DNA of 64,000 nt from Cysteiniphilum marinum (lineage in GTDB: Bacteria; Pseudomonadota; Gammaproteobacteria; Francisellales; Francisellaceae): the NCBI RefSeq assembly GCF_014857925.1, contig NZ_JACYVZ010000011.1, forward strand, positions 1 to 64,000. The letters are read 5' to 3'. Numbering within the stretch: position 1 is the stretch's first letter; each line of letters opens with the position of its first letter. Shown here one piece after another: positions 24,594 through 33,090 of the stretch. The notes beneath the pieces were generated by a model. The model did not search any database and was not told the DNA's origin. It worked only from the letters and a program-made list of their open reading frames with translations. The position numbers were made by a program, and so were the translations under genes.

Positions 24594-25805
24594 TTATCGT
24601 AAGCAACGCTCAACAATGATAAAACAAATTAAAGCTAATACGATCCCAACCATGCCTGTCACGCCAAGCTCATAAACCGTATCCAAAATATGCCAGGCAC
24701 CCAATGCGGTAAATACAAATCCACCAATAATTTGAATAAAACTGAATATAGCAATTGATGTGCCCTTATACTCTGGGTAAACGGTTGTTGCAATGGCAAT
24801 CATATTAGGGTAAACCCAAAGATAGACAAGCCAAAATATAGATAGACATATAATATCGGTGATATAAGTACTGGTATTTGACGATAAGGTCACACCAACC
24901 ATACTAATAAACATGACAATAAGTGCTACTTTAACCAAGGTCATCATCGTATATTTTCTAAGGAACATGCTGTTTAACCACGCACCAATAAGCATACATA
25001 CAATAACTAATGCAACCACCCAACCAAATGCCGCCACGGGCATATGATACTCTTGGACAAAAATATATGGGTAGGTTAAAAGCACACTAGCAGCGACACC
25101 ATAAACGAAAAACATCACCAACGTAGCACTTAAAAAACGTAAGTTAAACATGATTTTTATTACTTGTGCGATATTTATTTTTATATGTGACGCATTTGAT
25201 TTAATGGTGCCCCTACCAATAATCAAGCCGAAACCGACGATTGACGCAATAATCAAAGCGTACCAGAACATAAAGCTAACAACACTATGCCATCCTTGAT
25301 ATTGCATTAAATAGCCTGAAATTACTGGAGAGATTGATACGGTGAATACTGAAAATGCAGTAAGCAATGCATAAATTTTTGAAAAAGCCTTGCCTTGAAA
25401 AGAATCCGCAACAATAACGCGCGCTAACACTGCCGCCATACCCGCACCAATACCTTGAAAGATGCGTCCGACAAGCATCCACTCAATTGTGTGTTCAACG
25501 TGGCATAAAGCACTGCCTAGAATGGTAATAAGTAAGCCTAAAATCAATATACGCACACGTCCAAAGCGATCGGATAGCACACCTGAAATAAGTTGTGAAA
25601 TTGCACTACCCAATAGAAAGAGTGCCACCGTATATTGCACCATTTCTCTTGATGTATTTAATGCTTTATCTAAATAAGGCAATACGGGCAAATAGATATC
25701 CATCATTGCTTGAGGGTAAGCCAAAACAAATCCTGCAGCAATAAATAGAATAACCGATATTACTTTACTTGGTTTAATTATCTTTGATGGTTTCTCTATT
25801 GCCAT
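24594..25805 (-). CDS. MFS transporter, Bcr/CflA drug-exporter type (copy 2)
   Basis: A 403-aa 12-span major facilitator with MDIYLPVLPYLDKAL, GVLSDRFGRVRIL and MLVGRIFQGIGAGMAAVLARVIVAD. Membership in DHA1 is clear; the substrate is unknown. It is convergent with copy 1, leaving ten bases between the stops, and lies downstream of mnmC on the same strand. The mnmC stop is about 50 bases away. Confidence 0.9.
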   Translation of the reverse strand: MAIEKPSKIIKPSKVISVILFIAAGFVLAYPQAMMDIYLPVLPYLDKALNTSREMVQYTVALFLLGSAISQLISGVLSDRFGRVRILILGLLITILGSALCHVEHTIEWMLVGRIFQGIGAGMAAVLARVIVADSFQGKAFSKIYALLTAFSVFTVSISPVISGYLMQYQGWHSVVSFMFWYALIIASIVGFGLIIGRGTIKSNASHIKINIAQVIKIMFNLRFLSATLVMFFVYGVAASVLLTYPYIFVQEYHMPVAAFGWVVALVIVCMLIGAWLNSMFLRKYTMMTLVKVALIVMFISMVGVTLSSNTSTYITDIICLSIFWLVYLWVYPNMIAIATTVYPEYKGTSIAIFSFIQIIGGFVFTALGAWHILDTVYELGVTGMVGIVLALICFIIVERCLR

Positions 25806-25856
25806 GATCTTTTAATATCCATTTTCTGTCCCTACATTATCAGCCGTTATTATAGA

Positions 25857-27836
25857 TTAAAACTCACAAAAATCAGCTCTCTTTTTAAACTTTCTAACGT
25901 TGAACCTCAATGGATGAAGTCCTTCTAATAAATGATTTACTATTGGCGCTTGGCATCCATTGCTCATCAATTGACTTAAGAGTTTAGCACCATATATCAT
26001 TGAGCATAATCCTTTTGAACCAAAACCTGTTAATAAATAAAGTCCTGAAAGATATTCTATCTGAGGCAATGCTTTTAGAGTAACACCCTTTTGTAACCGT
26101 TGGTAATACTGCTCAATAAAACTGGTATTATCAGCAATTGCCCCTATCATCGGCACATGATCAGCAGTGACACATCGTAATGATACACGTCCCAAGATGA
26201 TTTTCATATCTACTGACGGATCAATAACATGACCTAGCTGAGCTAAGTTAACATTGTGATCACTCTCACGCACTTCAGCCATTAAATCATTATTATCACG
26301 AAACGTCGCACCAATAAGCTGCTTACCATTAACGCTTGGCAAAATATAGCCTTTATCAAGTATGATTGCCCTATTATTTAACAAGGTCTGCACCTGAGTG
26401 ATTTGTCCATATGATGGATAAACCTCTATGTGTTTAAATGCCTCAAGATCTTTTACAAGCAAAGCATTGCCCGCAAAAACCACCATATCGTATGCTAACG
26501 ATTTTTGATTATTTTTGTTATCAATGAAGCTCAACTGCCAAGTATTATTTGATCTGACAAACGCATCTAAGCGATGCGATAACAACAAATTAACATTTGT
26601 GCTATTACTAATAAGGCTCTGGCATAATGAATAAGGATTAACCATCATTGCCGTTGGATAATAAGCGCAGTTTGATGAAATCTCACAGCCTGCTATATCA
26701 GAAGCTGTTGCTGCATCAACGATTTGCAGCAAACCATAAAGAAAGGTACGCTTTTTGATAATATTGTCAAAACGTAACTGTGTTTTTTTATCACTTAATA
26801 ACTCCAAAGCACCACATTCATTAAAATCAATCTCGCCTTTATGTTTCAGAATATAGTCTTTGGTATGTACAAAGCCTTGAGTATGAAAACTATCTGAGAT
26901 ATTAGCATCGGCTGTGATATAAGGCTTCAATATGCCATAAGGATTACCTGAGGCACCTTGCGCAATATCATCACATTGGTCAAATAGATCAATCTCAAAG
27001 CCCATCTGACTTAACTCATAGGCTAACGCACATCCTGCCATTCCAGCACCAATAATTGCAACTTTTTGTTTCTTATCAAGTGTTAATTGCGGCTTAGCAA
27101 AATACGGTTTAATCTTGGTTTGCGCTAACTTTTGAGTATCTTTAACAACAGCACAAATCATTTCACGTTTATGACCAAAGCCTTTTTGTTTTTCCACTTC
27201 AAAACCTTGAGCTTTGAGCGCCCGTTTAACAAAGCCCGCAGCAGTAAAGGTGGACAAGCTCGTTTTACCATGGCTTAAACGATAAATTTCTTTAAATAAA
27301 TCATCCGACCACATATCTGGATTTTTAGCAGGCGCAAAACCATCCAAAAACCAAGCATCAACACTGATATCCATTGCTGCCAAAGCATTTACTGCATCAT
27401 CAATTAATAAGGTTAAATTGATATTGTCAGCGATATTTAAAGATGTTGCACCAGTATAAAAGCTATTTGGATACACTTGAAGTAATTGATCAGCTTGAGG
27501 TTTAAGCTCGCGCCATATTGATAATGCTTTCTCTAAATCACTATAAGTTAAAGGGTATCTCTCACAACTTATGAAGCTTAATTTAGCCGTTTTAGGTGCA
27601 TATTTATCCCAAAGTTTTAGTGTCGCAAGAAAGTTTAACCCCGTACCAAAACCTGTCTCAGCAATCACAAAATGCGCATTTTGATCAAGATGTTCAAATC
27701 GTTGCTTCAGTTTATTGCCATCTAAGAAAACATATTCACTCTCGGCAAGCCCATTCTGTTTTGAGAAATAAACATCAGCAAATTCATCTGAGAATGGCTC
27801 GCCTGTATCTTGCCATTTGAGTTTTGCATATTGCAA
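25857..27836 (-). CDS. mnmC: bifunctional tRNA (mnm5s2U34) methyltransferase / FAD-dependent oxidoreductase
   Basis: A 659-aa fusion. The N-terminal domain (about 1-245) is the SAM-dependent methyltransferase with ETGFGTGLNFLATL and DAWFLDGFAPAKNPDMW. The C-terminal FAD domain begins with VAIIGAGMAGCALAYELSQMG near residue 258. It includes the GNPYGILKPYI segment and a C-terminal LLTGFGSKGLCSM. It converts cmnm5U34 to mnm5U34 in tRNA wobble positions. Length and domain order are normal. It starts only one base from the thioesterase stop, so the two form an operon. Confidence 0.95.
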   Translation of the reverse strand: MQYAKLKWQDTGEPFSDEFADVYFSKQNGLAESEYVFLDGNKLKQRFEHLDQNAHFVIAETGFGTGLNFLATLKLWDKYAPKTAKLSFISCERYPLTYSDLEKALSIWRELKPQADQLLQVYPNSFYTGATSLNIADNINLTLLIDDAVNALAAMDISVDAWFLDGFAPAKNPDMWSDDLFKEIYRLSHGKTSLSTFTAAGFVKRALKAQGFEVEKQKGFGHKREMICAVVKDTQKLAQTKIKPYFAKPQLTLDKKQKVAIIGAGMAGCALAYELSQMGFEIDLFDQCDDIAQGASGNPYGILKPYITADANISDSFHTQGFVHTKDYILKHKGEIDFNECGALELLSDKKTQLRFDNIIKKRTFLYGLLQIVDAATASDIAGCEISSNCAYYPTAMMVNPYSLCQSLISNSTNVNLLLSHRLDAFVRSNNTWQLSFIDNKNNQKSLAYDMVVFAGNALLVKDLEAFKHIEVYPSYGQITQVQTLLNNRAIILDKGYILPSVNGKQLIGATFRDNNDLMAEVRESDHNVNLAQLGHVIDPSVDMKIILGRVSLRCVTADHVPMIGAIADNTSFIEQYYQRLQKGVTLKALPQIEYLSGLYLLTGFGSKGLCSMIYGAKLLSQLMSNGCQAPIVNHLLEGLHPLRFNVRKFKKRADFCEF

Positions 27837-27837
27837 T

Positions 27838-28260
27838 TTAGCGATCCTTGACAGCCATTGTTAAACGATTGATTGATACCAAACGCCCTTTCTCATCAGT
27901 AATTTCAATTGCCCATACATGCGTTGTCCGCCCAATATGATGTGCATAGGCTTTGGCTGTTAACACACCTTCTGTTGCCGGACGAATATGGTTGGTATTG
28001 ATATCCAATCCAACACAATATTGCTTTGTCAGATCAACGGCATAATTCGCGGCAGTGCTGCCAACAGTTTCCGCAATACCGCAAGAAACGCCACCATTCA
28101 TTATCCCTAATGGTTGCTTGTGCTTTTTCTGCAACAGCATTTCTGCTAATAAATAATCATCACCTAACTCTGTAAAGCGAATACCTAAAGTATCCGAGAA
28201 TAAGCCAGCGCCTCGCTCATTCATTTGTTCTAGTGTTACAGGTGTTTTCCAAATGCTCAT
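27838..28260 (-). CDS. hotdog-fold thioesterase (YdiI/MenI/PaaI type)
   Basis: A 140-aa acyl-CoA thioesterase family member. Conserved elements are LGIRFTELGDDYL, KQPLGIMNGGVSCGIAETVGS with the catalytic Glu in AE, and GLDINTNHIRPATEG. In YdiI-like enzymes the segment reads LHGG; here His is replaced by Asn (MNGG), which may alter substrate or activity. The start at 28260 is chosen because TTGGAGAAAAAC precedes it. It is upstream of and nearly contiguous with mnmC. Confidence 0.85.
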   Translation of the reverse strand: MSIWKTPVTLEQMNERGAGLFSDTLGIRFTELGDDYLLAEMLLQKKHKQPLGIMNGGVSCGIAETVGSTAANYAVDLTKQYCVGLDINTNHIRPATEGVLTAKAYAHHIGRTTHVWAIEITDEKGRLVSINRLTMAVKDR

Positions 28261-28343
28261 GTTTTTCTCCAATGTTTAATTGTTAATTTTCTCTCAAAAA
28301 TATTTAGTGAAAAGCCTTTTAAGCAGTCTTTTGCAATAATTCT

Positions 28344-29393
28344 TTATTCGCTGGTGTTTCCTCTTATTTGGCTCAGCTTTATCAGCGCTTGTACCCGTTC
28401 GCGCTCAAGCTCTCTTATCAGCTCTTCCTCTGTCGGCAAGTAAGGCAAATATTTTGCCGCAAACAGCTGCTTTTGATCGGACAATATCGAGTATTTAACA
28501 ACTGCTTCACTTTTCTCACTGCATAAAACTAAGCCGATGGTTGGATTATCATCCTTGCTTTTCCTCTGTTCATCATACAAACGCACATAAGTATCCATCT
28601 GTCCAATATCTTGGTGCTTAAGTTTACCTAGCTTTAAATCAACCAATAAAAAACATTTAAGCTTAAAGTTGTAAAACACCAAATCAATATAAAAATCTTC
28701 ATCTTCAAAGCGAATACGTTGCTGACGTTCTACAAAAGCAAAACCTTTGCCTAGTTCCAGTAAGAATTGTTGTAAATTACTAATAATTGCTTTTTCAAGA
28801 TCACTTTCTTGATAGGTTTTATCTTGAAGGTTAAGAAAGTCTAGAATATAAGGATCTCGTAAAAAGTCTTTAGCACCTTCTGCCAAAATTTTTGTTGCTT
28901 GTGCCGCCTCTGACTCCACGAGCTCTTTGTCTTTACTTGATAACAATCGTTCATAATATAATTTACTAATCTGACGTTCCAATGCTCTTTTACTCCAGCA
29001 ACTGCCTATAGCTTCGCGCATATACCAATGTCTTGCATTTTCATTTTCAATACGCGCAAGCACATTATAGTGCGACCAACTTAATTCGAGAGACACCGTC
29101 TCTCGTTTTGGAAAAGATAGATAAAACCTTCTCATATTACGTAAATTAGTTATATCAAACCCTTTCCCTAAGCGCTCGGTAAGTTCTTTTGAAAGTAACT
29201 GTAACTGGTGTTTACCATAAGCTGCTCGACTTTCGCCTTTTTGCTCATGCTCTACTATTAGCCGACCAATTTCCCAATAGCTTTGAACCATCGCATGGTT
29301 GACCGTTTGACGTACTTGTTGCCTACTGCTTTCAATAATAATAGCAATGTCATTAATTAGGCTCATAAATTGAGTATCTTTAGGAAAGCTCAT
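28344..29393 (-). CDS. yhcG: YhcG-type PDDEXK nuclease (DUF1016)
   Basis: A 349-aa protein. The N-terminal DUF1016 region (about 10-150) includes SYWEIGRLIVEHEQ and LRNMRRFYLSF. The C-terminal PD-(D/E)xK nuclease domain has E200, D237 (FYIDLVFYN), D252-L-K254 (LLVDLKLG) and Q259-type residues (IGQMDTYVRLYD). Such genes are commonly embedded in type I restriction-modification loci. Here its ATG overlaps the TGA of a relic of hsdM directly upstream, supporting that origin. Function is unproven; a restriction-associated nuclease is likely. Confidence 0.9.
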   Translation of the reverse strand: MSFPKDTQFMSLINDIAIIIESSRQQVRQTVNHAMVQSYWEIGRLIVEHEQKGESRAAYGKHQLQLLSKELTERLGKGFDITNLRNMRRFYLSFPKRETVSLELSWSHYNVLARIENENARHWYMREAIGSCWSKRALERQISKLYYERLLSSKDKELVESEAAQATKILAEGAKDFLRDPYILDFLNLQDKTYQESDLEKAIISNLQQFLLELGKGFAFVERQQRIRFEDEDFYIDLVFYNFKLKCFLLVDLKLGKLKHQDIGQMDTYVRLYDEQRKSKDDNPTIGLVLCSEKSEAVVKYSILSDQKQLFAAKYLPYLPTEEELIRELERERVQALIKLSQIRGNTSE

Positions 29394-29527
29394 CTATCTG
29401 TCCTCTCAATATCGATAACAACACCCTTTGTTTGCACGAATCCTGCAAAATAATAGTTAATACTTAACTGTGGCTCCTCACAACTTGCCCATAGTGATGA
29501 ATATAATTGAGATTTTTTAATTGCCAT
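29390..29527 (-). pseudogene. relic of hsdM (type I restriction-modification methyltransferase)
   Basis: A 45-codon frame starting at ATG 29527 with a GAGAG-type ribosome binding site. Its first residues MAIKKSQLYSSLWASCEE match the very conserved N-terminus of type I M subunits (MAIKKSxLYSSLWxSCDELRGG). After that the homology stops and the frame continues with unrelated sequence (PQLSINYYFAGF...) to a TGA overlapping the yhcG ATG. Over 450 residues of methyltransferase are missing, so a large internal deletion has fused the hsdM start to a downstream segment. The short peptide may still couple translation to yhcG. Confidence 0.8.
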
Positions 29528-29539
29528 CTTTACTCTCTT

Positions 29540-29842
29540 TTAAGCCCCAAACAGTTTTAATCCATCTTTCTTGCGTTTTTCTTCGGCGCGAATTCTTCTG
29601 GCATCTTTGGGATCAATGGTTAATTCGCGATAAATTTCAATACGATCATCAGGCTTTACCATATGATCAAGTGTCACTATTTCACTATAAATGCCCACTG
29701 ATTGCACATTTAAATCAATCTCAGGAAAATCACTTAACACCCCGCTTTGTGTAATCACATCTTTAACCGTCGTATTTTCATCACACTCAAGTTGATATAG
29801 CTTTTGCGCTTGAGGATTAGCATAAATCACTTCTACTTTCAT
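29540..29842 (-). CDS. ratB: RnfH/RatB family ubiquitin-like protein
   Basis: A 100-aa beta-grasp protein beginning MKVEVIYA and containing VGIYSEIV.LDH.(V)KPDDRIEIYR and the C-terminal DPKDARRIRAEEKRKK typical of RnfH/RatB. It overlaps ratA by four bases, giving the classic ratA-ratB pair divergent from smpB. Its biochemical role is unsettled in the literature; the antitoxin name is historical. Confidence 0.92.
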   Translation of the reverse strand: MKVEVIYANPQAQKLYQLECDENTTVKDVITQSGVLSDFPEIDLNVQSVGIYSEIVTLDHMVKPDDRIEIYRELTIDPKDARRIRAEEKRKKDGLKLFGA

Positions 29843-30282
29843 ACAGCTTCTGCTCCATACACGGTTTTCGCACGTTTACAAAAAGCATCAAGCATCGTAT
29901 TAGCCAGTGTATTAAAGACAACACCTAATGCTAATGCCATGACTTTAGAGGAGAATTCAAACTCTAAATCAAGTGTCACTTTACAGGCTTTGTCATTTAA
30001 AGGAATAAAATGCCATACACCCAATAGACGTTTAAAGGGGCCTTTAATTAATCGTATCTTAATTTCTTTACCTGGGATCATGTCATTGTGCGTACCAAAA
30101 TCAATCTTAACGCCACCTTTGGCGATTTTGAGTGTCGCCTCAGCTTCAGTTTCGGTATGCATGTGCACCTCTACTGCTTGGCACATGGGTAAAAATTGAG
30201 GATATTTATCAATATCATTTACAAGGTCATACATCTCTTTAGCACTGTATTCAACCAATGCCGTTCGATGAATTGTTGTCAT
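29839..30282 (-). CDS. ratA: RatA/COQ10 START-domain protein
   Basis: A 147-aa START/Bet-v1-like protein with the typical opening TTIHRTALVEYSAKEMYDLVNDIDKYPQFLP. Its C-terminal segment reads LEFEFSSKVMALALGVVFN. Homologues include RatA, reported to interfere with 70S assembly, and Coq10-type ubiquinone-binding proteins. Divergent from smpB with a 74-base spacer, as in E. coli and other gammaproteobacteria. Confidence 0.92.
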   Translation of the reverse strand: MTTIHRTALVEYSAKEMYDLVNDIDKYPQFLPMCQAVEVHMHTETEAEATLKIAKGGVKIDFGTHNDMIPGKEIKIRLIKGPFKRLLGVWHFIPLNDKACKVTLDLEFEFSSKVMALALGVVFNTLANTMLDAFCKRAKTVYGAEAV

Positions 30283-30356
30283 AGTGTTTCTCTTATGTCA
30301 TAAGTTCATGTTAGAATCTTGGCTATTGTAACGCTTATGCACTATTTTGCAAAACA

Positions 30357-30851
30357 ATGGCAAAGACAAAAAACACCAAAAATACAAAATCAACGGCAAC
30401 CAGTAGTACGATTGCCAAAAACAAAAAAGCTTTTCATGAGTACCTAATCGAAGAACGCTTTGAAGCAGGTATTGTGCTTCAAGGTTGGGAAATCAAAAGC
30501 ATCCGCGCAGGTCGTGTGCAATTGACTGATAGTCACATTCATGTCAAAAATAATGAAGCTTGGCTTTTTAATGCATTAATTACACCTTTACACTCGGCAT
30601 CAACTCATGTTGTACCTGTCCCTGCAGGCACACGTAAACTATTATTACACCGTAGAGAAATCAATAAACTCTTGGGTAAAGTCGATATCAAAGGCTACAC
30701 GATTGTGCCATTGGCAATGTACTGGAAAGGCTCACGCGTTAAAGTGGAAATTGCAATTGCCAAAGGCAAACAACTACATGATAAACGTCAAGCCTCTAAA
30801 GAGCATGATTGGAAACGTGAAAAAGAGCGTTTATTTAAAAAGAGCTTATAA
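30357..30851 (+). CDS. smpB: SsrA-binding protein
   Basis: A 164-aa trans-translation factor that binds tmRNA. The conserved segments [50 protein letters not shown] and the basic C-terminal tail ([17 protein letters not shown]) are present. A Lys/Thr/Asn-rich extension of about 20 residues precedes the usual start, still consistent with family lengths. ttcA follows four bases after its stop. The tmRNA gene itself is not in this window. Confidence 0.96.
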   Translation: MAKTKNTKNTKSTATSSTIAKNKKAFHEYLIEERFEAGIVLQGWEIKSIRAGRVQLTDSHIHVKNNEAWLFNALITPLHSASTHVVPVPAGTRKLLLHRREINKLLGKVDIKGYTIVPLAMYWKGSRVKVEIAIAKGKQLHDKRQASKEHDWKREKERLFKKSL

Positions 30852-30855
30852 CACC

Positions 30856-31677
30856 ATGACGCAAACAGAAAAGAAACTTCATTTTTATATCACTAAAGCC
30901 ATTGCCGATTATAAAATGCTGCAAAAAGGTGACAAGGTGATGATTTGCTTATCCGGTGGTAAAGACTCTTTCACACTGGTTAAAGTCATGCATGATTTAG
31001 TTACCAACGGCACTTATGATCTTGACTTAATTGTCTACACTTTAGATCAAACCCAGCCAGACTGGGATGACTCTGGGTTAAGGCAATATCTTGAAGATCA
31101 TAATATTAAATACATTATCGAAAAACGCGATACTTATTCTGTTGTTATTGATAAGGTGCCTAAAAATAAAACCTATTGTTCGTTATGCTCACGTTTACGT
31201 CGCGGTAATATCTATCGTTTCGCACGCGATAACAACATTGATAAGATCATGTTAGGACATCACAAGGATGATGTGATTGAGTCGGCATTAATGTCGATGT
31301 TTTATCAAGGAAAAATCAAATCAATGCCTGCCAAGCTATTAACCGAAGATAAGCAAAATGTGGTGATTAGACCAATGGTTTATTGCCAAGAACGCGATAT
31401 CGCCCGCTTTGCTAAAGAACAAAGCTTTCCAATTATCCCGTGCAACTTATGCGGCACACAGGAAAACCTAAAGCGTCAGCAGGTAAAAAACCTCATTCAC
31501 GAATTAGCTCAACAAAACCCAATTATCCCACAAAATATATTTGCTTCACTGAGCAATATTGTGCCTAGCCATTTATATGATCAAACCCTATTTGATACAC
31601 GTGGATGTGATCAAGAACGTCTATATGCTGATAGTAACTGCTTGATTGCCAATGAGTCATCTGAACATCTGTTTTAG
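30856..31677 (+). CDS. ttcA: tRNA 2-thiocytidine(32) synthetase TtcA
   Basis: A 273-aa ATP-dependent enzyme that thiolates C32 of certain tRNAs using an Fe-S cluster. The PP-loop SGGKDS is at 33-38. The CxxC pairs appear as TYCSLCSRLRRG and PCNLCGTQENLKR. The start at 30856 is chosen because it directly follows smpB and gives the normal family N-terminus; the longer frame runs into smpB. It is probably cotranscribed with smpB. Confidence 0.94.
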   Translation: MTQTEKKLHFYITKAIADYKMLQKGDKVMICLSGGKDSFTLVKVMHDLVTNGTYDLDLIVYTLDQTQPDWDDSGLRQYLEDHNIKYIIEKRDTYSVVIDKVPKNKTYCSLCSRLRRGNIYRFARDNNIDKIMLGHHKDDVIESALMSMFYQGKIKSMPAKLLTEDKQNVVIRPMVYCQERDIARFAKEQSFPIIPCNLCGTQENLKRQQVKNLIHELAQQNPIIPQNIFASLSNIVPSHLYDQTLFDTRGCDQERLYADSNCLIANESSEHLF

Positions 31678-31828
31678 TTCCTTTAATTAAATACTTACAT
31701 TATTACACTTTTACTACAAACTTTCCCAGAATCCGTCTAGCACAAAAAATTGTTTTACCTTATACTGAACTTGCGTTCATTTTTTGAAAATTTTACAACA
31801 CTAAAAGTTTAGTTATTGGGCAGGCATC

Positions 31829-33025
31829 ATGTTACATATTAAAGCATCTACATCAGCTAAGGTTATTTTCGTTTTTATTATTATGGTTACCTCGATGCTG
31901 GGTATTTTTGTCTCTGATATTTATGTCCCTTCGTTACCGAGTATTAGTGAAGACTTTGGCACAGGCGCTCATTTATTAGCATTTAGTGTTACCTATTATT
32001 TTATTGTCTTTGCCTGTGCGCAGCTTATTTATGGTCCCCTATCTGAGCGCTTTGGGCGACGCAAAATTTTTCTTACGGGTCTTGCCATTAGCATTATTGG
32101 TACACTGATTACTGTGTTTAGTCTAAACTTTAGCATGCTAATGGTTGGGCGCACACTTGAAGCCATTGGCATGGCTGCACCGATGTCATTAGGTCGCGTT
32201 ATTTTGCGTGATGTTATTCCTGATAAGGTTAAATATGCGCGCTTTATGTCATTTATGGGTATTGGCACTTTAATGGCACCTGTGATTGCCCCAATCGTTG
32301 GTGCATTCTTAGCACACGTTTATCATTGGCGTGCAGACTTTATTTTCATCTTAATTTTAAGTGTGATCTGCTACATTGGTGCTTATATTTATCTAGTTGA
32401 AACTTTACTAAATCCCAAAAAGCGCCTTTCAGCCAAACTATCCGTTAAAACCTATCTATGGGTTATGAAGAATAAAACGTTTATCAAAAACATGATAATC
32501 TCAAGTACCATTATGGGTGCTATCATTGCCTATTTATCCATAAGTGCTTTCTTGTTTCAACAATATTTTGGTCTCAGCGAAATCCACTACGCTATTGTAT
32601 TTGGCATTGGTGAAATCTTTATTGCCGTAGGTATGTTTGCCAATGGCATGGCGCTTAAATATATTTCTATTGAACGCTCTCAAGTCATTGCTGTGATGCT
32701 TTTCTTGCTTTCAGGCATACTTATCACAATTCAAGCCGTTTTCTTTAGTCACAGCCTTGAGTTTATCATGCTGGCAGTGATTATCTTCAACTTTGCCGCA
32801 GGTGTCATTTTCCCAACAAGCAGCACATTAGCTATTGTCACCTTTAAAACACGATTAGGTGCTGTGGGCAGTCTATATGGCTGCATTAGCATGCTTGCTG
32901 CGGGTCTTATCAGTGGCTTTGCTTTATCTCTACCTTTAGCACCTAACTTACTGATTGCTTTATTAATACTTGTTATGGCGATTATTGCTGCTATTGTTTT
33001 AATTGGCATTAAAGACAAAGCATGA
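31829..33025 (+). CDS. MFS transporter, Bcr/CflA drug-exporter type (copy 3)
   Basis: A 398-aa 12-span major facilitator with SDIYVPSLPSISEDFG, GPLSERFGRRK and the MLMVGRTLEAIGMAAPMSLGRVILRD segment. It is the third transporter of this subfamily in 10 kb. A 151-base spacer with its own likely promoter separates it from ttcA. Substrate unknown; drug or metabolite efflux is the family expectation. Confidence 0.9.
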   Translation: MLHIKASTSAKVIFVFIIMVTSMLGIFVSDIYVPSLPSISEDFGTGAHLLAFSVTYYFIVFACAQLIYGPLSERFGRRKIFLTGLAISIIGTLITVFSLNFSMLMVGRTLEAIGMAAPMSLGRVILRDVIPDKVKYARFMSFMGIGTLMAPVIAPIVGAFLAHVYHWRADFIFILILSVICYIGAYIYLVETLLNPKKRLSAKLSVKTYLWVMKNKTFIKNMIISSTIMGAIIAYLSISAFLFQQYFGLSEIHYAIVFGIGEIFIAVGMFANGMALKYISIERSQVIAVMLFLLSGILITIQAVFFSHSLEFIMLAVIIFNFAAGVIFPTSSTLAIVTFKTRLGAVGSLYGCISMLAAGLISGFALSLPLAPNLLIALLILVMAIIAAIVLIGIKDKA

Positions 33026-33090
33026 TTTCAAGTGATAATAATAGTTTTGCATCTGTAATCTTAGGTCTGCCCAAGGACACCACATTAAAT

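Noticed and set aside
29540..30282. RatA-RatB as a true toxin-antitoxin system
   Set aside because: The pair is a near-universal housekeeping neighbour of smpB in gammaproteobacteria; the toxin-antitoxin name does not indicate an accessory module here.
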